Shown: in pieces, positions 7,151 to 11,956 of the stretch
How positions within the stretch are numbered: position 1 is the first letter of the stretch
How the letters are laid out: each line of letters begins with the position of its first letter
Source: Saprospirales bacterium
GTDB taxonomy: Bacteria > Bacteroidota > Bacteroidia > Chitinophagales > Saprospiraceae
Length of the DNA: 11,956 nt
Direction of reading: 5' to 3'
Assembly (NCBI GenBank): GCA_003559985.1
Contig: PWJP01000251.1
Location: 1 to 11,956, forward strand
The notes under the pieces: generated by a model
Told to the model about the DNA's origin: nothing
What the model saw: the letters and a program-made list of their open reading frames with translations, nothing else
Databases searched by the model: none
Translations under genes and position numbers: made by a program

Positions 7151-8254
7151 TCAGGGCTCCAGTAATTCGTACTGAATAGATGGATGTCCTCGCTCACCGG
7201 TTTCGCTCAGCATTCCTGCGAAAATAAGTTTGAAGTAATTGCCCTCAGCATCTCTGACTACATAAAATCGATCGTCATTGACCTGTGTTTCCCCGCCAAA
7301 TTGCGGATTTCCAACTGTTCTCCAGTCTGAACCAATTGTATTAATTTCTGATTGAAAATCCAGATCAAATACGTCTTCATAGCGGAGATTGTTGTATTCC
7401 TCAACGATGTCCACATTGTCGTCTTCGTCGTAAAGTATTTCAGCAACTTCAACATCGTACCGGTTGTGAAACACGTAATCCCTGAATGCATAGGGAACCA
7501 ATACACCGGCAAATCTAAACAGGGCAAGACCGGAACTAAAGGCAATTTGCCATTCATCCTTTGGTGGTTCCACATTCATTACACCGCGATCAAAATTGTA
7601 AAAGGTAAAATTGTGCTCTGCGCTTTTTTCGATCTGAACGCTTTCGAATGTCTCCGAATCTATCTCAGCGTACTGAAGTTCGTATCCATTGCCGGATCTC
7701 AACACCCTCACTTTCAACCAACCTCTGGGTTTTTCATCAGTGGCCCAGCCTCGGTTTACAATATGAACCGGATTGGAAGCATCATCGGCCACCACTTCTT
7801 CAAAAGCAGTTTCCGAGAGGTCACCATTGGAGTTGTCTATCCAATTTACAGAGTTGGGAAGCCAGTCCGGTCTGGGGTCTTGCAAAACAGCATTAAAAAT
7901 GGCGAACTGATCCATTTGCTCTACCATTCCGACAGTGTCCTCTGGCGTGACCTCAGCTAAATCGTATTGTGCCAAAGGTTGGGCCATTACATAAGCTCCG
8001 TGGTTCAAAATGACGTAATATCCGTCATCACCGGAGTAAAAACCGAGGTCCCAGGAGTCGCGTTCTGTAACGGTTTGAGTAGCTGTAGGAAGGTCGATAT
8101 AAACCACATGCGGTTCATCAGGTCCTCCAACCTCTGCGTCCAAAAGCACGGGATCTGAAATAATGGGATCATCGGTCATTCCATTGTCATCATCACTGCT
8201 GCACGCCTGAAATAAAAACAGGCTCATGGATAAAATTAGCAGGTTTCTCAACAT
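7151..8254 (-). CDS. HmuY-family lipoprotein, probable surface heme-binding protein
   Basis: This 367-residue protein has a signal peptide and lipobox FQAC (Cys18). Cys18 is followed by SSDDD, an acidic stretch of the kind that directs Bacteroidota lipoproteins to the cell surface. HmuY-family features are WDLGFYSGDDGYYVILN (68-84), a second related WQIAF (235-239), and the C-terminal block NYFKLIFAGMLSETGERG (339-356) leading into HPSIQYELL (357-365). Known for the family: Porphyromonas gingivalis HmuY captures heme and passes it to the TonB-dependent receptor HmuR. That protein is about 216 residues, so this one is much longer, with an N-terminal WD-aromatic segment that may be a second domain. 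The P. gingivalis heme ligands (His134, His166) cannot be assigned by eye, so heme binding is inferred from family and neighbour. It follows the receptor gene after 8 nt and precedes a good terminator. Confidence 0.82.
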   Translation of the reverse strand: MLRNLLILSMSLFLFQACSSDDDNGMTDDPIISDPVLLDAEVGGPDEPHVVYIDLPTATQTVTERDSWDLGFYSGDDGYYVILNHGAYVMAQPLAQYDLAEVTPEDTVGMVEQMDQFAIFNAVLQDPRPDWLPNSVNWIDNSNGDLSETAFEEVVADDASNPVHIVNRGWATDEKPRGWLKVRVLRSGNGYELQYAEIDSETFESVQIEKSAEHNFTFYNFDRGVMNVEPPKDEWQIAFSSGLALFRFAGVLVPYAFRDYVFHNRYDVEVAEILYDEDDNVDIVEEYNNLRYEDVFDLDFQSEINTIGSDWRTVGNPQFGGETQVNDDRFYVVRDAEGNYFKLIFAGMLSETGERGHPSIQYELLEP

Positions 8255-8262
8255 AATTTGAT

Positions 8263-10509
8263 TTATTTATTTAGTGAATAATTTATTGTCAGAAAAATCG
8301 ACCTGCCGTAAGAGATGTACTCTACGTCACCAAAGGGATGTATTGTCCCCACAGCCGGGGTCGAATTGATATCGGTCACGTCCAAAAGGTTGCGCACACC
8401 CAATGTCATGCGGAGATCGGACCAAAGCGTGCGTGAAACATTGAGGTCCAAAAGTTGAAATGGATCCACGGATGCAAGTTGTACCTCCTGTGATATATCC
8501 TCTACGTCAATTCCGTACACAGGCTGTTCGCCGTAGAATTGATAGTTCAGCGCAAAACTCCATTGTTGGTCATCTGTTCGGTATCTCACAGAAAATCCAG
8601 CCTCAGGTGAGTACAGGAAGCCCATGTCTTCAGACTCCTGGCTGTATATATTGTTTCTTCCGGTAAGTGCAAATGAAGGTGAAAAACGGAAATTGTTCCA
8701 ACTGTAATCTGCCCGGAATCTAAATCCCTGGGATTTGAATAGACTCTGGTTGATCAGGGTTGTATTCTGAATATTTTGTGTCGAACGACCGTAGGTTATT
8801 TGATCCTTTATTCGGTTGTAAAAAAGCTCAGTTGAAAGTTGAAGTGGGTTGCCTGCAATATTAAAACTTCGGTTGGACAGATGAATATTGAAGTGCCGAC
8901 CCGATTCCGGAATGAGGTCTTCATTTCCGATAATACGGTGATTAGAATCAAAAAACTCGAAGTACATCTCACGAAGTGATGGGGCGCGATAACTGTGGCT
9001 GTAAGCAGTTCGGAACTGCCAGTCGGGGTGAAAGTCGTATTTGAGATTAAGAGAGGGTATCACCGGTGAACTGTGTCGGTTGTTGTAGCTGTACCTAAGG
9101 CCGGGTCTAAGTGACAACAGTTCCGAAAAACGCTTTTCAAAACTCAGGAACAATCCGAGGTCATAAAGAGAACGTGAGTGCCCATCGATCAATCGCCCAC
9201 CGGATATTTTCTCGTATTCAAAATCGTATCCCATTTGAGCGGATAGCTTTTCGTCCATCAGGTAGTTTATAACCGTCCTGTTTTGAAAGCCAAAAAGGGA
9301 GGTGTGATCCTGTGCGCCTTCTGCAGTAGACATTTGAGTGCTTCCCGTATTTAAATTCACCGCTTTTTGAATCTTTTCGCGCTCGTAATCAGTGACTGCA
9401 AACTTGGTTTCGATTCTACCAAATTCCGGCAGGGACCTACCTGCCTGGAGTTGATAGAAGGTGCGTCTTGTTTCAAAAGTGTCATCCAGCGCTATGGGCC
9501 GGACCGTTCCAACCGGTTCTCCGGGAGCAAATATCTCTTCAAACAAATGATCAAGCCGTAGGGAAATATCCCAAAATTGGGGCCTGTATTGCAGGTGGAT
9601 ATTCCCAATCAATTGTTCTTTGGGTTTCCACAACATGGCCCTTTTGAAGTCGCCCTGATAACCATGAAACAAATTACGCGTAATGCCACCACTTACGGTA
9701 AGTGGCCGTGATTCAAAGTTTCTGGCTATTTGAAGGCTTTGGTTGTGGGTACCTTTATTCCATCCGTATTCAGTTCCGGCAGACTCTTCGTGAATTTGTG
9801 CACTGATCGACCAACCAGCTTCGTAATTTCGTCTGGTAATGAGGTTGACCACACCGGCCATGGCATTGCTACCGTAGAGTACAGCCATAGGTCCTTCCAC
9901 TATCTCTACCCTGTCTATTTGTTGAGGAGAAATTTGTCCGAAGTCAAAATCATCACTGGTGCGGCCGTTGATTGGCACGCCGTCCAATAAAATAAGGAGG
10001 TTGTTTCCGCTGATGCCCTGTAAGCTGAATGAAGTGGTTCCCATTCTAACGTCTTGCCTGGGTCTGAAATTAAGTTGGTGGACCATTATATCAGACATGT
10101 CCCGCGCACCGTATGCACTCATTTCTTCCCTGTCGAGGGTTCGAACCTGGTAAACAGAGCGCGTGGCAGATTGCGGTGTGAATTGCCCCGTCACAACGAC
10201 CTCCTGAAACTGATATTCGGAAGGGGTCATTCTTATTTGACTAACCATCTCTTCAAGGGTATCCACCAAAGTTTGGTATCCGACATAGGTCAGTGTTAAG
10301 ACCACAGGCAGATTCATCTCATCCGCCTGAATCTTTCCCTTTTCACAAGCCACTGCAAAATGACGTTCACCATCAGCAGTCCACTCAGCATAAACATGAG
10401 GAAGCGACTCACCGGTTTTGGCATCAACCACGGCAATTTCCTGGCCCTGGAGAACACAAGGTCCCAGTAGAAACCCAAGTAGCAAAAAAGTAGATATTAT
10501 TCTTCTCAT
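8263..10509 (-). CDS. TonB-dependent outer membrane receptor, probable heme uptake (HmuR-like)
   Basis: This 748-residue receptor has a signal peptide (MRRIISTFLLLGFLL..., likely cut after LQG at 20-22). Next comes a carboxypeptidase-regulatory-like domain (about 25-95, with TLTYVGYQT at 72-80), a TonB-box-like FQEVVVTGQF (101-110), and a plug domain (about 115-228) with LLILLDGVPINGR (171-183) and IEIVEGP-type VEIVEGPMAVLYGSNAMAG (201-219). The rest is a beta-barrel ending FLTINYSLNK. YRAPSLREMYFEFF begins at Tyr507 and is followed by a GNEDLIPESG segment. This corresponds to the FRAP/YRAP...NPNL region of heme receptors, with the NPxL part altered to NEDL. The heme assignment rests mainly on this region and on the HmuY-family gene 8 nt downstream; a siderophore or other small ligand remains possible. 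Energy would come from TonB-ExbBD, which is not in the window. Confidence 0.88.
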   Translation of the reverse strand: MRRIISTFLLLGFLLGPCVLQGQEIAVVDAKTGESLPHVYAEWTADGERHFAVACEKGKIQADEMNLPVVLTLTYVGYQTLVDTLEEMVSQIRMTPSEYQFQEVVVTGQFTPQSATRSVYQVRTLDREEMSAYGARDMSDIMVHQLNFRPRQDVRMGTTSFSLQGISGNNLLILLDGVPINGRTSDDFDFGQISPQQIDRVEIVEGPMAVLYGSNAMAGVVNLITRRNYEAGWSISAQIHEESAGTEYGWNKGTHNQSLQIARNFESRPLTVSGGITRNLFHGYQGDFKRAMLWKPKEQLIGNIHLQYRPQFWDISLRLDHLFEEIFAPGEPVGTVRPIALDDTFETRRTFYQLQAGRSLPEFGRIETKFAVTDYEREKIQKAVNLNTGSTQMSTAEGAQDHTSLFGFQNRTVINYLMDEKLSAQMGYDFEYEKISGGRLIDGHSRSLYDLGLFLSFEKRFSELLSLRPGLRYSYNNRHSSPVIPSLNLKYDFHPDWQFRTAYSHSYRAPSLREMYFEFFDSNHRIIGNEDLIPESGRHFNIHLSNRSFNIAGNPLQLSTELFYNRIKDQITYGRSTQNIQNTTLINQSLFKSQGFRFRADYSWNNFRFSPSFALTGRNNIYSQESEDMGFLYSPEAGFSVRYRTDDQQWSFALNYQFYGEQPVYGIDVEDISQEVQLASVDPFQLLDLNVSRTLWSDLRMTLGVRNLLDVTDINSTPAVGTIHPFGDVEYISYGRSIFLTINYSLNK

Positions 10510-10517
10510 AATTACTG

Positions 10518-10543
10518 CTGCAAAGTTATGGGTGGCATTGCAG
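10518..10543. promoter_or_regulatory. Inverted repeat, possible operator over the receptor promoter
   Basis: CTGCAA (10518-10523) and TTGCAG (10538-10543) form a perfect 6 bp inverted repeat with a 14 nt spacer. The repeat spans the -7 box candidate and the region just upstream of it. The geometry fits a dimeric repressor site, but the sequence does not match a Fur box and the regulator is unknown. Confidence 0.3.
10521..10528 (-). promoter_or_regulatory. Candidate -7 promoter box for the receptor-HmuY operon
   Basis: The minus strand reads TAACTTTG, a full match to TAnnTTTG. It lies only 11 nt before the ATG, so transcription would start about 5-8 nt upstream of the start codon and the leader would be nearly absent. 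No convincing -33 TTG is seen at the usual distance. Confidence 0.35.
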
Positions 10544-10624
10544 ATGGGATATCACCTATTTTACTAATAATAACCGGAGAAAAAAAAGGAAGTCAGGATA
10601 ATGTCATTCTTTCAAGAGTGGGAA

Positions 10625-10672
10625 TAAAAAAGCCGGGTTGTACTTATGCGATTTATCACTTAGTATCCCGGC
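10625..10672 (-). terminator. Rho-independent terminator of the acidic coiled-coil lipoprotein gene
   Basis: On the minus strand, GCCGGG (10672-10667) pairs with CCCGGC (10637-10632), extended by TACT / AGTA pairing (10641-10644 with 10662-10665). The stem is followed immediately by TTTTTTATT (10631-10623). It lies about 60 nt past the stop codon at 10732 and separates this gene from the receptor operon. Confidence 0.7.
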
Positions 10673-10731
10673 CTTTACCTTTAAAATAGTATTCCTAAAA
10701 ATTTCAGGGTAATCTCCTACCCTTACATCTT

Positions 10732-11160
10732 TCACATCTCCTCCTCTAAACTTTCCAACCAATCCGTAAATCGGCTGGAGACATTCTCGTACATTTCCTC
10801 TGACTCGGCTCTTATATCCGCCCAGGTATCCGCAGATGCATCGCCGATGTCATCAATTGCCCGCTCAAGCTCTGATCTGTCGTCAGATAGTTCAGCATAG
10901 GCATCTTCCAACCCTTCTGCTGCTTCATCTGACGCAGCATCAATTCGTGCTGCTAGTTCATTTAATCTTTTATCAATTTCATCGCGAAGCTCCTTTAATT
11001 CGGCTTGCATTTGGTCTCTTTCTTCTTGAAACCGATCGGTCATTCCTTCAGTCTCGTCAATAACTTCTTCTTCGGCTTCATCATAAGACTCACCGCATTG
11101 TACAAACAACAATGCACTTGCCATAAACAGTAGTGATGGTAACAAAAATTGTAACTTCAT
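10732..11160 (-). CDS. Small acidic coiled-coil lipoprotein, function unknown
   Basis: This 142-residue protein begins MKLQFLLPSLLFMASALLFV and has a lipobox-like FVQC with Cys22; Gln at -1 is less usual but tolerated. The mature protein is very rich in Glu, Asp and Ala, has no further Cys and contains almost no aromatic residues until the Trp-containing C-terminus (TWADIRAESEEMYENVSSRF, then TDWLESLEEEM). Residues about 40-110 show heptad-like spacing (MQAELKELRDEIDKRLNELA, 51-70) and should form a long amphipathic or coiled-coil helix. It recalls apolipoprotein-like or stress-associated helical proteins, but I do not recognise a family. A structural or stress role at the envelope is only a guess. 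It is a single gene with its own terminator, and no Shine-Dalgarno sequence precedes the ATG. Confidence 0.75.
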   Translation of the reverse strand: MKLQFLLPSLLFMASALLFVQCGESYDEAEEEVIDETEGMTDRFQEERDQMQAELKELRDEIDKRLNELAARIDAASDEAAEGLEDAYAELSDDRSELERAIDDIGDASADTWADIRAESEEMYENVSSRFTDWLESLEEEM

Positions 11161-11575
11161 TAGGTCTTAATTTTATGGTTATAAAAATAATATTAGGTCC
11201 TTATACACGGCTATCAATTCAAGCAGATGTACTCAAATCGTCGGTTTACTCTACAACTATTATAACATTGTGAACCTACTGGACAATTAATGCCGAAGTT
11301 CGGGATAAAAAACCGATAGAATTGCTAAGACAATCATTCTAAAGCCATTCTTACGAAAGGCCCACTATTTAGGCAGAGCACTATGGTATTGATGACAATC
11401 ACTATTAAGAACCCATAAACCTATAATTTGTTTAGAATTAAAATGGTTTATAGGGATTATTTTATTTAAATCTTACCATTTTTTGGCATAATTTTAGAAT
11501 TTTAAATTTTAAAATGGGCGCAAATCCCAATAAAGTACTTAATTAATTAGCAAACATTTTTCGAAAATTAAATAA
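11161..11575. other. 415 bp A/T-rich intergenic gap with an inverted repeat
   Basis: I find no credible coding region on either strand. The right half (about 11400-11575) is especially A/T-rich. An imperfect inverted repeat, CCCATAAACC (11412-11421) with GGTTTATAGG (11445-11454), pairs at 9 of 10 positions around a 23 nt loop containing TATAATTTG. Another self-complementary A/T stretch (ATTTTAAATTTTAAAAT) lies near 11498-11514. The gap should hold the promoter of the acidic lipoprotein gene and the 3' end of the NUDIX transcript, but I see no strong terminator for the latter. Confidence 0.5.
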
Positions 11576-11956
11576 TCAGGATTCCCGTTCCAGTTTGTAA
11601 ATAAAACGCTCATAATAGTGTAGTAACACCTCTTTGATGCTGCGGTACATTTTAGGATCCGATTGAAGCAATTTGCCCGGATTAATCCACTTGGCTTTGG
11701 TAATTTTCTCTTGTTTCTGGGGTACGGGTTTTTCCTTACCATCAGAGGTCATGTAATACCACCAGTTGACTTTCAAATACCTTTGACCTTTTTGCCGGTA
11801 GGTGTGGCGGGTTTTACAAATTCTGGATTTTAAGGCCAAATCAGTTACTCCGGTTTCTTCAGCTACTTCGCGAAGTGCAGCCTCAGATTTTGATTCGCCG
11901 GCGTCAAGTTTGCCCTTTGGAAGATCCCAATGGCCTTTTCGAAAAATAAACAGCAC
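11576..11956 (-). CDS. NUDIX hydrolase, C-terminal part (5' end outside window)
   Basis: The visible 127 codons run off the right edge. The GTG at the edge is only the first codon visible, since the sequence begins inside a NUDIX beta-strand (LFIFRKGHWDLPKGK). The NUDIX box is complete: GKLDAGESKSEAALREVAEE followed by TGV fits G-x5-E-x7-RE-U-x-EE-x-G-U, so the metal-binding Glu residues are present. The enzyme should hydrolyse a nucleoside diphosphate linked to another group; the substrate cannot be told from the box alone. The C-terminal part (WWYYMTSDGKEKPVPQKQEK, then ITKAKWINPGKL) is the usual end of the fold. Bacteroidota have ~200-230 residue NUDIX proteins with a short N-terminal extension before this point, and this may be one. 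It is transcribed toward the acidic lipoprotein gene, with a 415 bp gap between them. Confidence 0.88.
   Translation of the reverse strand: MLFIFRKGHWDLPKGKLDAGESKSEAALREVAEETGVTDLALKSRICKTRHTYRQKGQRYLKVNWWYYMTSDGKEKPVPQKQEKITKAKWINPGKLLQSDPKMYRSIKEVLLHYYERFIYKLERES

Noticed and set aside
7352..7960. 202-residue open frame antisense to the HmuY-family gene
   Set aside because: It is opposite a gene with a signal peptide, lipobox and family motifs. No recognisable domain or start context supports it.
10597..10611. Fur-box-like GATAATG upstream of the receptor gene
   Set aside because: Only the first half matches the Fur consensus (GATAAT plus one base). The second half (TCATTCT) does not form the expected inverted repeat, so iron regulation by Fur cannot be claimed from this.
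11259..11286. Sigma-70-like promoter on the minus strand (TTGTCC, 16 nt, TATAAT) upstream of the acidic lipoprotein gene
   Set aside because: The -10 match is perfect, but Bacteroidota primary promoters use a different consensus, the -35 matches only 4 of 6, and the region is A/T-rich enough to give such matches by chance.
1..11956. Search for CRISPR arrays, tRNA/rRNA genes, transposases, toxin-antitoxin or defence genes
   Set aside because: No regularly spaced short repeats, complete tRNA clover-leaf, rRNA-like sequence or proteins of these classes were found on either strand by inspection.

Overview
The window looks like chromosomal DNA from a member of the phylum Bacteroidota. The evidence is: a TamL-type Omp85 lipoprotein, a TonB-dependent receptor paired with an HmuY-family lipoprotein, four proteins with lipoprotein signal peptides (one followed by the acidic Ser-Ser-Asp-Asp-Asp stretch typical of surface lipoproteins in this phylum), promoter candidates of the TAnnTTTG type, and A/T-rich start regions without Shine-Dalgarno sequences. 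I cannot place it below phylum level.

Layout, left to right. (1) 1-2366 (+): tamL, cut at its 5' end by the window edge. (2) 2367-3194: 828 bp without a credible gene, built from several repeat units, including a ~175 bp direct repeat and CCCCC-AAAGCTTT-GGGGG palindromes. (3) 3195-6023 (-): an apparent operon transcribed leftward, RluD-family pseudouridine synthase, then a stand-alone LuxC-family acyl-CoA reductase, then endonuclease III (nth), the last two overlapping by 4 bp. (4) 6024-6195: a 172 bp divergent promoter region. (5) 6196-7086 (+): a lipoprotein with TPR-like helices, convergent with the next operon. (6) 7151-10509 (-): TonB-dependent receptor followed after 8 nt by an HmuY-family lipoprotein, a probable heme acquisition pair, with a terminator at its end and a promoter candidate at its start. 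(7) 10732-11160 (-): a small, very acidic coiled-coil lipoprotein with its own terminator. (8) 11161-11575: a 415 bp A/T-rich gap. (9) 11576-11956 (-): a NUDIX hydrolase, 5' part outside the window.

Functionally this is mostly envelope biology (outer membrane assembly, heme uptake, lipoproteins) mixed with housekeeping genes (rRNA modification, base-excision repair, nucleotide-type hydrolysis). I see no phage, transposase, CRISPR array, toxin-antitoxin or defence genes, and no clear undescribed multi-gene system. The points most worth a second look are the composite intergenic repeat block, the endonuclease III with an altered iron-sulfur cysteine motif, the LuxC-family reductase without lux partners, and the receptor/HmuY operon with an inverted repeat over its promoter.
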